A stretch of DNA of 64,000 bases, taken from assembly GCF_039539345.1 (NCBI RefSeq), contig NZ_BAABCY010000105.1, positions 1 to 64,000 of the forward strand, in the 5' to 3' direction. This document shows, piece after piece, positions 8,905 to 18,754 of the stretch. The notes beneath the pieces are model-generated. The model searched no databases and was not told where the DNA came from. It worked only from the letters and a program-made list of their open reading frames with translations. How positions within the stretch are numbered: the first letter of the stretch is position 1; each line of letters opens with the position of its first letter. This stretch comes from Snuella lapsa (GTDB lineage Bacteria > Bacteroidota > Bacteroidia > Flavobacteriales > Flavobacteriaceae). The position numbers were made by a program, and so were the translations under genes.

Positions 8905-11133
8905 TTACTCGAAAATATCTAACTCTGCAATGGCAGCTGTTTGTTTGCCTCCTGCTATGGTTTTAGACTCAATTCTAATGAATCTAACTTCTACCGTATT
9001 CTTAAAATAATGGTTTCTTCTTACGGGATCGTTAATTAGGTTTCCAAATTTAAAGGCTTCAACGGTTTTCCACTGTTTACCATCCTGGCTTACTTTAAAT
9101 ATACCTTGCTCGATCATGCCGTCGGCATGTTTTGTTTGCGGGGTGTAAGCAAAGCCCTTTAGGTTATAAGAACGTCCTAAGTCAACAGTCAAATAATGGG
9201 TATTTCCTTTTGCTTCTGATTGCCAATAGGTGTTTGGATTTTCATCAAAAGCATATGTTCCTGGGTGTTTATCCGCATCGCTATCTGTTGCTACAATTTT
9301 CCAATCGGTTTTTAAAATACCGAACACACGGGATGCTATGCTACCCATTTCTTCCTTATCGATTGCAACGGCCTTAACTTCGGTCGATGCCACAATTTCG
9401 GAATCTCCAAACAGCTTAGAGGCTTTTGTTGGTATACTACCATCGGTGGTATATCGGATTTCATAGCCAGCATTTAAATTGTTTATAGCATCTTCTCCAT
9501 GGGGTTTCCATCCAAAATCGTGTTTTTTGGGTGCAATATTAAGTTTTCCTTCAGCATCTCTGGAAATCGTTAATTGTGGCGGACGTGTTTTGTAATAATG
9601 CGCTGAAATATTTGAAACAGTTGGCACAAAACGCGAAGCGGTAACACGTATTCTGAATTTATTGGAAGTTACCTCCTGAAAACGTAAAATACGTTTGTAG
9701 CCTACATTAGTGGCTTTAGCAATTTCCTGCCAAGCATTATCAATCCAAGCATCCAAAGCATGAGATTCAATACGTTCTCCATGTGTAGTTATGGCTTCTT
9801 GTAACACCACACGATTGATTGTAACTGGTTCATTTGTGCTTATAAGTATTTCATTTGAATCACCTAATAACTCAAAACTTTTCACATCTGCATCCAATAC
9901 TTTGGAAGGCCCTTCTGCGTCTTCAAATAAATTAGTATTATAAGTAGCTTCAATACGCTTCCCTACCTCTTTTAGGACCTTAACATCTTCTGGTGAAAAC
10001 TTACCTTCTCTATTTGGAGGGATGTTCAATAAAAATGTTGAGTTTCCTCCTACTGAACGTTCATAAATATCAAATACATCGTCGGCGCTACGTACTTTTT
10101 GTTTATCCTCGTCTCTATAAAACCATCCTTCGCGAATAGAGGTATTCGTTTCAGCTTGCTGGTAATGCAAATATTTAGCATCATACAGTTTCTCCCGGCT
10201 TCCAATATCTTTACCTGTAATATCGGCAAAGCTATTCATTTGATTCGGATCTGTTTTATATGGGATGACATTCCATTCGGTATCTCTTGTTCCACCGGCT
10301 TCGTTACCACACCAACGAATGTCCTGTTTTCCAAAGACTACTGCTTTTGGTGCCAATGTTGCAATGAGCTCTTTCCAAGCTAGGTAGTTATATTTTTGTC
10401 CGCCTTTACGCTTCGGGTGGGCACCATCAAACCATACTTCATGAATGGGGCCATATTCTGTTAACAATTCGAAAAGCTGATTTAAGAAATACTCATTATA
10501 ATCGTCGACATTAAATGTAAAAGTCGTTTTATTGGCAAACGGACGCCCTTTAACAGGTCTTGGAATGGTTCGGTCTGAATACTTGCTTAGATTACCATAA
10601 AGCCCTTCTTCATTTTCAATTTGGTACAGATCGGCTGGTGATAAATAGACTCCTAATTTTAGTCCGTACTTCTGACAAGACTCAGAGAGTTCCTTTAAAA
10701 TATCTCCCTTTCCATCTTTAAAGCCAGTAGACATAATACCGTGCTTGGTATAGCGGCTTTGCCAAAGCACAAATCCGTCGTGATGTTTTACTGTGATGAT
10801 TACCATTTTCATACCGGCACTTTTCATGGCTTCACACCATTGATCGGTATCCAAAGTCTTTAAATCGAAAATTTTTGGGTCTTCCATGCCATTTCCCCAT
10901 TCCATACGGGTAAAGGTATTTGGACCGAAATGAATAAATGCAATGAATTCATTTCTTAGTGCCTCGTACTGATTGGCTGTCGGTACAACATGTGCCGCTT
11001 TTAATATAATGGAATCTTTGGTATCACCTTCTTTAATTTCAATGGTATTACTGGTATTTAACACCAATCCTTTTCTTTGGTTACACGAAACAAAAACCAA
11101 GAAGGCAACTAATAAACTGGATAGTTTGTACAT
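8905..11133 (-). CDS. GH29 alpha-L-fucosidase lipoprotein with C-terminal binding modules
   Basis: A 742-residue lipoprotein (lipobox VFVSC). The GH29 domain covers about residues 45-400: EFIAFIHFGPNTFTRMEWG, VIITVKHHDGFVLWQS and the nucleophile motif HEVWFDGAHP with Asp236. SVGGNSTFLLNIPP is also characteristic. Next come a beta-sandwich region (420-510), a chitobiase-like segment with YEIRYTTDGSIPT, and a C-terminal F5/8-type discoidin domain (about 610-742, YWQSEAKGNTHYLTVDLG) that probably binds sugar. It should remove terminal L-fucose outside or on the surface of the cell. The gene upstream ends 9 bases before its start. Confidence 0.92.
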   Translation of the reverse strand: MYKLSSLLVAFLVFVSCNQRKGLVLNTSNTIEIKEGDTKDSIILKAAHVVPTANQYEALRNEFIAFIHFGPNTFTRMEWGNGMEDPKIFDLKTLDTDQWCEAMKSAGMKMVIITVKHHDGFVLWQSRYTKHGIMSTGFKDGKGDILKELSESCQKYGLKLGVYLSPADLYQIENEEGLYGNLSKYSDRTIPRPVKGRPFANKTTFTFNVDDYNEYFLNQLFELLTEYGPIHEVWFDGAHPKRKGGQKYNYLAWKELIATLAPKAVVFGKQDIRWCGNEAGGTRDTEWNVIPYKTDPNQMNSFADITGKDIGSREKLYDAKYLHYQQAETNTSIREGWFYRDEDKQKVRSADDVFDIYERSVGGNSTFLLNIPPNREGKFSPEDVKVLKEVGKRIEATYNTNLFEDAEGPSKVLDADVKSFELLGDSNEILISTNEPVTINRVVLQEAITTHGERIESHALDAWIDNAWQEIAKATNVGYKRILRFQEVTSNKFRIRVTASRFVPTVSNISAHYYKTRPPQLTISRDAEGKLNIAPKKHDFGWKPHGEDAINNLNAGYEIRYTTDGSIPTKASKLFGDSEIVASTEVKAVAIDKEEMGSIASRVFGILKTDWKIVATDSDADKHPGTYAFDENPNTYWQSEAKGNTHYLTVDLGRSYNLKGFAYTPQTKHADGMIEQGIFKVSQDGKQWKTVEAFKFGNLINDPVRRNHYFKNTVEVRFIRIESKTIAGGKQTAAIAELDIFE

Positions 11134-11142
11134 ATTTGAATT

Positions 11143-12630
11143 TTATTGTTTTGTTATTTTAATAGCATAGGCATAGGTATCGGATACTTTGAATTTATCT
11201 GGTCGATAAACAGGCAGTTTTATCATAACATCATTACCTAACTGTTTTACTCTTAATTCTTCTCCTGTTGCCAGCAATGTAATTTTTGCATTTTCAGGCG
11301 CTTTAAAATTTCTTATAGTAACCGACTCCGTCCATTTTGGCATAATGGCAAAGTAGGCCTCTTCATTTTGTGTAAAGAATAACTCTTTAACCGCATAACC
11401 TGGTTCGGGATCGATGGTTTGTTTTAAAATGACATCGCCTCCTAAATAGTGTTGCTTGGGTATATAGTTTTTTTCGCCATTTAATGACCATTGAAAAGAG
11501 TTATTCCAAGGGCGCGTTCCATAGATAGCTTCTCCGTTTGTTTTCAACCAGCTTCCTATTTGCAATAAGCGCTCTTGCATAATTACTGGTATTCTTCCTC
11601 TGGCATCTGGACCAATATCTAACAACAAATTACCTCCTGTACTGACAATGTTAACTAGAGTTAATACTAGTGCTTTTGGTGAATTGTAATCTTCTGCATC
11701 TTCATTGCGGTTGTACCCAAATGAAAATCCCATGCCGCGACATTCTTCCCAAGGCTTATCAAATTCGGGAGTTGCCGCTTCATATTCTGTAGTAAAGTAA
11801 CCTCCATGATGTTTTCTTACTCCTTTTCCCCAACGGTCATTAACGACAATAGATTCTTTTACGTTCGATTCGTTAAACAACCAGGCCAAAAACTCTTTAG
11901 ACTTCCATTTCTCGTCTTCCATATCCCACTCACCATCTGCCCATAATACATCCGGACTATATTTAGTTACCAAATCCTTTACTTGAGGGATAAAATGCTC
12001 ATCTACAAAACGTTCTTTGTCTTTTTGCCACCAAGGGTGATACCATTCGTAAAGCGAATAATACAATCCCATTTTAACGTCGGTTTTCTTTACAGCTTCC
12101 GACAACTCTCCTACCAAATCCCTTTTGGATCCAACTTCCATACTGTTCCATGCAAAGCCCCTATCATTGGCTTGCTTGTTAGGCCAAAGTGTAAATCCGT
12201 CGTGGTGCTTAGAGGTCAATACAATGTATTTGGCTCCTGCTTTTTCAAACAATTCAGCCCAATCATCGGGATTGAACAAATCGGCTTTAAAGTGCTCTCC
12301 AAAATCATAATAACTAAAGTCTTCTCCATAGGTTTTATTATGAAAATTAACTATTTCGTCTCCTTTAAATTTACCATTACCAAAAAGGGATTTACTCTGT
12401 AACCAATATTGATACCACTCCGAATAGGTCCCTTTGGGAGACCAGGCTGGTACTGAATATGGTCCCCAATGTATGAATACTCCAAATTTAGCATCTTGAA
12501 ACCAATCGGGTATAGGACGGGAGTCTAAAGATTCCCAGGTGGGTTTGTAGGTTTCCTGAGCGTTAACAGAAGCGCAAGTTGCTATTGCTAACAAAAAGTT
12601 TATCAGGTATCGTTTTTTTAATAGGTTCAT
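11143..12630 (-). CDS. GH29 alpha-L-fucosidase
   Basis: A 495-residue secreted protein whose signal peptide ends at about NAQETYKP. The GH29 domain fills most of it: PDWFQDAKFGVFIHWGPYSV, IVLTSKHHDGFTLWPN and the nucleophile motif LWADGEW with Asp232. A C-terminal beta-sandwich of roughly 90 residues follows. It shares its motif style (FIHWGxYSVPA, ADGEW) with the next gene upstream and differs from the two GH29 proteins downstream, so the operon holds at least two GH29 subtypes. It probably hydrolyses a fucose linkage different from those cut by its neighbours (inference). Confidence 0.92.
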   Translation of the reverse strand: MNLLKKRYLINFLLAIATCASVNAQETYKPTWESLDSRPIPDWFQDAKFGVFIHWGPYSVPAWSPKGTYSEWYQYWLQSKSLFGNGKFKGDEIVNFHNKTYGEDFSYYDFGEHFKADLFNPDDWAELFEKAGAKYIVLTSKHHDGFTLWPNKQANDRGFAWNSMEVGSKRDLVGELSEAVKKTDVKMGLYYSLYEWYHPWWQKDKERFVDEHFIPQVKDLVTKYSPDVLWADGEWDMEDEKWKSKEFLAWLFNESNVKESIVVNDRWGKGVRKHHGGYFTTEYEAATPEFDKPWEECRGMGFSFGYNRNEDAEDYNSPKALVLTLVNIVSTGGNLLLDIGPDARGRIPVIMQERLLQIGSWLKTNGEAIYGTRPWNNSFQWSLNGEKNYIPKQHYLGGDVILKQTIDPEPGYAVKELFFTQNEEAYFAIMPKWTESVTIRNFKAPENAKITLLATGEELRVKQLGNDVMIKLPVYRPDKFKVSDTYAYAIKITKQ

Positions 12631-12635
12631 ATAAT

Positions 12636-14435
12636 TTAATGTTTATCGATTTCAAAAGTCCATGCGTCGTGTGTTGGCATTTCAGCATATTTTATGTCAC
12701 TTGTATCAATATGCATCTGTCCGTTTACATAAGTCCAGGGTAAGTCCTTTTCTAAACCCAATAGTTTTACTGTTGCATGAGCACCTGGATCTGGTACTGT
12801 TAGCTTTAATTTATCATCTGGCCACTCAAAACTAATTGCATATATTTTACCCTTGTTTTGAGTATAGCACAAGTATGTTTTTAATGAACTATAAGTTGCA
12901 TTTAAGCCTTGTGTTTTCTTGTCTGCATCCAAAAAGAAAGCTGATGCAGGCACTAGCTGTTTTTCATTACCTTTCGTTTTCCAAAACAAGGCAATAGATG
13001 CATTTAAATCCTTTTCCCTGTATTTGATTTGAACTGGATAGGCGACACCTTCTTTTAACTTAATCGTACCTTGTGTTGTTGCACTGGTCTGCGCTCCCAT
13101 AACTTCGGATTGTGACCCAGAAGCCGTATAGTTTTGATTAATAACCTCTTTTCCGTCTATTAAAACAACGGCCTCATCATCTGCTTTGATTTCAAAAGTA
13201 TAGCTACCATTTTGAGGCGCTACAATGTAACCTTTCCATGTTGCCGAAAAATGATCTTCTTTAATCCCTTTCATAGGCGAATTACGCACCCAATTAAAAT
13301 CAATTTGCGAGTCTACACGTTTAAGAAAAACTTCTTTTTCTTCCTCATGAACAGTATAAGGTTTTGATCCGTAAATAGCATCCTCATTTATTTTCAACCA
13401 ATTTCCAAGATCTAGTAAACGCTCCTGCTGTATTAACGGAATTTGTCCATCTGCTTTAGGTCCCACATTTATAATCATACCACCACCATTGGCAACGGTG
13501 TGCACAAAACGTTGAATTAAATCTTTGGAACTCCCATAGGCTTCCAATGTTTCATTCCTGTTTAAACCAAATGACCGTCCTATTCCTCTAACTTCTGCCC
13601 ATGGCCTGTTGGTTACTTTAATTCCTGCACTGTATTCTGGCGTTAAAAAGCCCGTATCCAATCCATGCCCCCAACGGTTATTCACAATAGCTTCGTCACC
13701 TACTAAGTTATAATACCAGTGAATCAATTCTGCCGAATGCCATTGTTTGGCTGAATTGAACCATTCGCCATCAGCAAATATTAAAGACGGTTTATATGTA
13801 CTTATTAATTCCTTAAATTGGGGCACCATATAGGATTCTATATAGTTTGTAATGCTATCATGCGGATCGGTATACCAACGATGTAGTGGATGGTTCCATT
13901 CTGGAAGTGAATAATACAGTCCCATTTTAAGGCCAGACTTTTTTACTGCATTTGTTAGCTCACCAACAATATCGCGTTTAGGCCCTACATCAACCGAATT
14001 CCAATTTCTACTGTATTTACTAGGCCACAAAGCGTAACCATCGTGGTGCTTGGATACTAGTACAACATATTTAGCTCCTGATTTTTTAAAAAACTCGGCC
14101 CATTCCTCTGCTTTAAACAATTCTGCTTTAAACAGCGGAGCAAAATCTTTATAGGTGAAATTTTGCCCATAGGTATCCTTCATAAAATTAGTACGCAAAG
14201 AATCGCCTAACTGCAGACCTCTTAAATACCACTCTCCATAAGATTCTTTACCTCCATAGGCTGGCACAGAATACAAGCCCCAGTGAATAAAGATTCCAAG
14301 TTTAGCATCTTTAAACCACTCTGGATAAGGCCTTTCTGAAATTTCTTTAATGTAATCTATTTTCTCATTTTGTTGCGAAAACGTTATCGTAACGACGCTA
14401 AAAAATGTAACGATTAATAAACACTTTTTAATCAT
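12636..14435 (-). CDS. GH29 alpha-L-fucosidase with inserted PA14 domain
   Basis: A 599-residue protein with a signal peptide ending near TFSQQ. The GH29 domain (about 25-350) shows LGIFIHWGLYSVPAYGG, YVVLVSKHHDGYALWPS and nucleophile Asp222 in IFADGEW. Residues about 370-510 form a PA14 domain (ATWKGYIVAPQNGSYTFEIK, VLIDGKEVI), a beta-barrel that often binds sugars. The last 90 residues complete the C-terminal beta-sandwich, so PA14 is inserted between catalytic and C-terminal domains. Its ATG overlaps the stop of the SDR gene by one base, indicating translational coupling at the head of the operon. Confidence 0.92.
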   Translation of the reverse strand: MIKKCLLIVTFFSVVTITFSQQNEKIDYIKEISERPYPEWFKDAKLGIFIHWGLYSVPAYGGKESYGEWYLRGLQLGDSLRTNFMKDTYGQNFTYKDFAPLFKAELFKAEEWAEFFKKSGAKYVVLVSKHHDGYALWPSKYSRNWNSVDVGPKRDIVGELTNAVKKSGLKMGLYYSLPEWNHPLHRWYTDPHDSITNYIESYMVPQFKELISTYKPSLIFADGEWFNSAKQWHSAELIHWYYNLVGDEAIVNNRWGHGLDTGFLTPEYSAGIKVTNRPWAEVRGIGRSFGLNRNETLEAYGSSKDLIQRFVHTVANGGGMIINVGPKADGQIPLIQQERLLDLGNWLKINEDAIYGSKPYTVHEEEKEVFLKRVDSQIDFNWVRNSPMKGIKEDHFSATWKGYIVAPQNGSYTFEIKADDEAVVLIDGKEVINQNYTASGSQSEVMGAQTSATTQGTIKLKEGVAYPVQIKYREKDLNASIALFWKTKGNEKQLVPASAFFLDADKKTQGLNATYSSLKTYLCYTQNKGKIYAISFEWPDDKLKLTVPDPGAHATVKLLGLEKDLPWTYVNGQMHIDTSDIKYAEMPTHDAWTFEIDKH

Positions 14436-15214
14436 TATCCATTTAATTTTATAAACCCTCCGTCTATTGGAAAGTCTGTTCCTGTAATAAATGAAGCTTC
14501 ATCAGAACATAAATAGAGTGCTAAATTGGCTATTTCTTCAGGTTTTCCCATACGTCCAATTGGCTGAGTTTTAGACAAGGCTTGAAACATCTCATCTTCC
14601 TTTCCTGGATAATTTTTCTTTATAAAACCGTCTACAAATGGCGTATGTACTCTTGCAGGGGATATACAATTACAACGAATACCATCATTAACATAATCCT
14701 TAGCTACTGAATAAGTCATAGTAAGTGCTGCTCCTTTAGACATCGAATATGCAAAGCGATCTGAAATCCCAACAGATGAAGCAATAGAAGCCATATTTAA
14801 AATAACGCCGCCCCCGTTTGCTTTCATTTTAGGTACAACGGCATGCATGCAGTTATATACACCTTTTACGTTTACATTATAAATACGGTCTAAATCGGCT
14901 TCTTCTGTACTTTCTACGTTACCCACATGGGCAATTCCAGCATTATTAACCAAAATATCTATAGTATGCTGGGCTGCAATATTATTTATAACGTCTTTTA
15001 CTTGTTGATGGTTAGAGACATCGCATTGATAGAAGTAAGCTTGTCCTCCATTGTTATTGATCTCGTTAGCAGTTAAATTACCATTTTCAGCATTAAACTC
15101 TAAAATATGTACTTGAGCTCCTTGCTTTGCAAATGTTGTTGTAATAGCTTTCCCTATTCCACTCGCTCCACCTGTAATGATAGCCGTTTTTCCTTGTAGA
15201 CTGAATATTGACAT
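14435..15214 (-). CDS. Short-chain dehydrogenase, likely of L-fucose catabolism
   Basis: A 259-residue classical SDR. The cofactor motif TGGASGIGKA, the structural NNAG motif, the catalytic Ser in NMASIAS and the YSMSK tetrad motif are all intact. An Asp in FYQCDVS and the Glu-rich HILEFNAEN suggest NAD+ rather than NADP+. It is the first gene of the glycan operon. In the non-phosphorylative L-fucose pathway, SDRs oxidise either L-fucose to the lactone or 2-keto-3-deoxy-L-fuconate to the 2,4-diketo acid; sequence inspection cannot decide between them. The FAH hydrolase in the same operon would use the second product. Confidence 0.85.
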   Translation of the reverse strand: MSIFSLQGKTAIITGGASGIGKAITTTFAKQGAQVHILEFNAENGNLTANEINNNGGQAYFYQCDVSNHQQVKDVINNIAAQHTIDILVNNAGIAHVGNVESTEEADLDRIYNVNVKGVYNCMHAVVPKMKANGGGVILNMASIASSVGISDRFAYSMSKGAALTMTYSVAKDYVNDGIRCNCISPARVHTPFVDGFIKKNYPGKEDEMFQALSKTQPIGRMGKPEEIANLALYLCSDEASFITGTDFPIDGGFIKLNG

Positions 15215-15323
15215 TGTTATTTTAATATTTAATTCTAGGTGTTTAATCCTATTGTTTAGTTTATTAATTGAATTTGTTTATGCTTATAAAAACTTAAAAA
15301 CAGATACTTTTTAAGTATTCATA

Positions 15324-15331
15324 CAAATTTA
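15324..15331 (-). promoter_or_regulatory. Candidate -7 box of the glycan operon
   Basis: The minus strand reads TAAATTTG, which fits the Bacteroidota -7 consensus TAnnTTTG. It lies 110 bases upstream of the SDR start codon. No clear -33 TTTG is found at the usual distance, which would fit a promoter that needs an activator. Confidence 0.35.
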
Positions 15332-15603
15332 GTTAGTCATACTGATAGGTACTACTATAAATGTTACCCCGTCCTATACTATTTTTGCCTATATAGAGCT
15401 TATATCCTATGATGATGCAATAACAATTCAAACGATTGAACCATAACAAATATAAATATTTTTTTTCCATGCTATCAACGTATATAAAGTTTTATAACCA
15501 CTCTATTGTCCCGAGCCTTAATTTTCTTTCAAAAAATTAAAAAAAGCAAAAATAGTATCATATCTGGTCTAATAATTAGTAGCCTCGACCCTAGTTGCCT
15601 TGC

Positions 15604-15684
15604 TATATTTGTAACATAATATGAGATTATATTAGAGTTAGTTTAGTTTTTTAGTAAAGGGTTGACATTAATGTCAGCCCTTTA
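15604..15684 (+). ncRNA. Possible small RNA: -7 box followed by a terminator
   Basis: TATATTTG at 15604-15611 matches the -7 consensus. About 45 bases downstream is a nearly perfect hairpin (15655-15684) followed by a T-rich stretch, and no open frame lies between. This is the layout of a short non-coding transcript of about 70 nt. No -33 box is visible and no known RNA family is recognised. Confidence 0.25.
15655..15684 (+). terminator. Strong hairpin with T-rich tail
   Basis: AAAGGGTTGACAT and ATGTCAGCCCTTT pair across a 2-base loop, with a single G-T pair. The tail TATTGTTTAATTT is T-rich on the plus strand. No plus-strand gene ends before it. Confidence 0.6.
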
Positions 15685-15746
15685 TTGTTTAATTTAAAAG
15701 TTAAAAACGTAAAGAAGAGTTTACAAACAGAATTATTATATAAAAA

Positions 15747-15767
15747 AAAGCCGCTTTAAGCGGCTTT
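15747..15767 (-). terminator. Rho-independent terminator of carB
   Basis: AAAGCCGCTT pairs with AAGCGGCTTT around a single base. On the minus strand it is followed by eight T residues, and it lies 20 bases after the carB stop codon. Confidence 0.9.
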
Positions 15768-15786
15768 ATATATTTGTTGTTTAATT

Positions 15787-18639
15787 TTATTTACTTAAGT
15801 ACATTTTCCTTCTGGAATACAAATCGTAAAACTCGTCATCTTTTAAACTATCTATAAACAAGATACTTTCTCCTGTACTTTTCATTTCTGGCCCCAATTT
15901 CTTATTGACGTTAGGAAACTTATTGAAAGAGAAAACTGGTTGCTTAATGGCATAACCTTCTAATTTAGGATTGAAGTTAAAATCTTTAAGTTTCTTATCT
16001 CCCAACATTACTTTAGTAGCATAATTTACATAAGGTTCTCCATATGCCTTTGCTATAAATGGTACTGTTCTGGATGCTCTTGGGTTTGCTTCAATAATGT
16101 AAACAGTATCATCCTTTATAGCAAACTGGATATTTATTAATCCAACAGTGTTTAAAGCTAAGGCAATCTTCTTGGTATGGTCTTTTATTTGTTGCATTAC
16201 CAAATCACCCAGATTAAATGGAGGTAATGTAGAATTACTATCTCCTGAATGGATACCACATGGTTCGATATGCTCCATGATACCAATAATGTATACATCT
16301 TCACCATCACATATGGCATCTGCCTCTGCTTCTATAGCACCATCTAAGTAATGGTCTAGCAGCAATTTATTATCTGGCATTTTACTCAACAAATCTACTA
16401 CATGCTTTTCCAACTCTGCTTTATTGATAACGATTTTCATTCCTTGCCCTCCAAGAACGTATGATGGACGTACCAAAATCGGGAAGTCCAATACATCGGC
16501 TATTGCCAAGGCCTCATCGGCCGTTGTAGCAATGTCGAACTTAGGATATGGGATATTGTTTTCTTTTAACAAGTTTGAAAATAAACCTCTATCTTCAGCT
16601 AAATCCAAAGCTTCAAAGCTAGTTCCTAGTATCTTTATACCGTAACGTGATAATTTTTCAGCAAGTTTCAAAGCTGTTTGCCCTCCTAATTGAACAATAA
16701 CACCTTCTGGCTTTTCATGCTTAATTATATCATATATATGTTCCCAGAATACAGGTTCAAAGTACAATTTATCTGCCGTATCGAAATCGGTTGATACCGT
16801 TTCTGGGTTACAGTTAATCATAATGGTTTCATAACCTACTTCGGCCGCTGCCAAAACCCCATGTACACAACAGTAATCGAATTCAATTCCTTGTCCTATT
16901 CGGTTTGGACCGGATCCTAAAACAATTACTTTCTTCTTATCGGAAACCTCACTTTCGTTATCGGCATAACGCTTTCCATCTGCTGTCTCCATATCACTCT
17001 CAAAAGTAGAGTAATAATAAGGTGTTTGCGCCTTAAATTCTGCAGCACAAGTATCCACTAATTTGTAAACCCTGTTAATACCAAGCTCTTCCCTCTTATT
17101 GTACACCTGACTCTCTAAACAACCTAGCATATGTGCTATCTGTCTGTCACCATATCCTTTTTGCTTTGCTTCCAACAACAATTCTTTTTCAATAGAATCA
17201 ATCGTGTAGGTAGATATTTCATTTTGCAGCAAATACAATTCCTCATATTGCTTCAAAAACCACATGTCTATTTTAGTAATCTCATGGATTCTACTTAAAG
17301 GTATTCCTTTAGCAATGGCATCATAAATTATAAATACACGATCCCAAGAAGCATAGGTTAATTTTTCTATAATCTGATCGTAATTTTTATTTTCTTTACC
17401 ATCAGCCCCCAATCCATTACGCTTAATTTCTAGCGACTGTGTTGCCTTGTGCAAAGCTTCCTGGAATGAGCGACCAATTCCCATAACCTCACCAACAGAT
17501 TTCATTTGAAGCCCTAAAGTTCTGTCTGAACCTTCAAATTTATCGAAATTCCAACGTGGTATTTTTACGATTACATAATCTAAGGTTGGTTCGAATAAGG
17601 CCGATGTAGACTTGGTAATTTGGTTACTTAGTTCGTCTAAGTTATACCCAATAGCCAATTTGGCCGCTATTTTAGCAATAGGATATCCTGTTGCCTTACT
17701 GGCCAAGGCAGATGAACGAGAGACACGTGGGTTGATTTCGATGGCTATTATTTCCTCTTTCTCATCTGGACTTACTGCAAACTGCACGTTACACCCTCCT
17801 GCAAAATCACCAATACTACGCATCATATGGATTGCCATATCACGCATTCTTTGATAGGTTTTATCGCTCAATGTCATGGCCGGTGCAACGGTTATTGAAT
17901 CTCCCGTATGGATACCCATAGGATCCATGTTTTCGATAGAACAGATAATAACCACATTATCGTTAGCATCTCTTAGCAACTCTAACTCATACTCTTTCCA
18001 ACCAATTAATGCTTTGTCGATCATTACTTCGTGAATTGGGGAAACCTCCAAACCACGCGTTAGCAACTCATCAAAATCTTCTTCTTTATGTACAAAAGAA
18101 GCCCCAGCTCCTCCTAGTGTATAGGATGCCCTGATAACTAAAGGAAAACCAAACTCTTGGGCAATTTCCTTTCCTTTTAGATAAGAAGTAGCCGTAGCTT
18201 GTGGTGCCATAGGAATGCCTATTTTAAGCATTAGTTCCCTAAACTGCTCTCTATCTTCGGTAATGTTTATTGCATCAATATCAACTCCAATAATTTCAAC
18301 ACCAAAGTCTTCCCAAATTCCTTTTTCATCTGCTTCTATACACAAATTCAATGCTGTTTGCCCCCCCATCGTTGGTAACACTGCATCTATTTGTGGGTGT
18401 TCTTTTAAAATTTTAATTAAGGATTTTGTATTAAGAGGCAATAAATAAACATGATCCGCCATAGATGGATCTGTCATAATAGTTGCTGGATTCGAGTTTA
18501 TAAGAATGGTTTCAATTCCATCTTCTCTTAATGATCTTAATGCTTGGGATCCAGAATAGTCAAACTCACAAGCTTGTCCGATAACAATAGGCCCCGAACC
18601 AATAATTAAAATAGATTTTAGTTTTGAATTTTTTGGCAT
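15787..18639 (-). CDS. carB: Carbamoyl-phosphate synthase large subunit, lacking the MGS-like domain
   Basis: A 950-residue cytoplasmic enzyme that makes carbamoyl phosphate from bicarbonate, ATP and ammonia supplied by CarA, for pyrimidines and arginine. Two homologous ATP-grasp halves are visible: the first starts at KSILIIGSGPIVIGQACEFDYSG, the second at KKVIVLGSGPNRIGQGIEFDYCC near residue 565. INPRVSRSSALASKATGYPIA and ANPRASRTVPFIAKAYGEP are the conserved metal and ATP segments. The protein stops about 20 residues after GPEMKSTGE, so the roughly 120-residue allosteric MGS-like domain found in the E. coli enzyme (1073 residues) is absent. carA is not nearby. The gene follows rpmH in the same direction. 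Confidence 0.97.
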   Translation of the reverse strand: MPKNSKLKSILIIGSGPIVIGQACEFDYSGSQALRSLREDGIETILINSNPATIMTDPSMADHVYLLPLNTKSLIKILKEHPQIDAVLPTMGGQTALNLCIEADEKGIWEDFGVEIIGVDIDAINITEDREQFRELMLKIGIPMAPQATATSYLKGKEIAQEFGFPLVIRASYTLGGAGASFVHKEEDFDELLTRGLEVSPIHEVMIDKALIGWKEYELELLRDANDNVVIICSIENMDPMGIHTGDSITVAPAMTLSDKTYQRMRDMAIHMMRSIGDFAGGCNVQFAVSPDEKEEIIAIEINPRVSRSSALASKATGYPIAKIAAKLAIGYNLDELSNQITKSTSALFEPTLDYVIVKIPRWNFDKFEGSDRTLGLQMKSVGEVMGIGRSFQEALHKATQSLEIKRNGLGADGKENKNYDQIIEKLTYASWDRVFIIYDAIAKGIPLSRIHEITKIDMWFLKQYEELYLLQNEISTYTIDSIEKELLLEAKQKGYGDRQIAHMLGCLESQVYNKREELGINRVYKLVDTCAAEFKAQTPYYYSTFESDMETADGKRYADNESEVSDKKKVIVLGSGPNRIGQGIEFDYCCVHGVLAAAEVGYETIMINCNPETVSTDFDTADKLYFEPVFWEHIYDIIKHEKPEGVIVQLGGQTALKLAEKLSRYGIKILGTSFEALDLAEDRGLFSNLLKENNIPYPKFDIATTADEALAIADVLDFPILVRPSYVLGGQGMKIVINKAELEKHVVDLLSKMPDNKLLLDHYLDGAIEAEADAICDGEDVYIIGIMEHIEPCGIHSGDSNSTLPPFNLGDLVMQQIKDHTKKIALALNTVGLINIQFAIKDDTVYIIEANPRASRTVPFIAKAYGEPYVNYATKVMLGDKKLKDFNFNPKLEGYAIKQPVFSFNKFPNVNKKLGPEMKSTGESILFIDSLKDDEFYDLYSRRKMYLSK

Positions 18640-18700
18640 TTTTACTGTATTGTTTTGTCTTTATATAATCTTAAAAATTGCTAGGTGATAAGCAGATATA

Positions 18701-18731
18701 AAAAAAGGCGTTACACATAAGCAACACCTTT
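18701..18731 (-). terminator. Terminator of rpmH
   Basis: On the minus strand AAGGTGTT pairs with AACGCCTT (one G-T pair) around a loop of about 10 bases, followed by seven T residues. It lies 24 bases after the rpmH stop codon and before carB. Confidence 0.8.
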
Positions 18732-18754
18732 AAATTATTAACAATGAAAAATCA

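Larger units (their letters stand above)
15215..15786. other. Intergenic region upstream of the glycan operon
   Basis: This 572-base gap holds no convincing protein-coding gene. On the minus strand it carries the probable promoter and a leader of about 100 bases for the fucose-glycan operon. On the plus strand there is a -7-like box followed by a strong terminator (15604-15684), which may mark a short RNA. At 15747-15767 lies the carB terminator. The stretch is very AT-rich. Confidence 0.7.
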
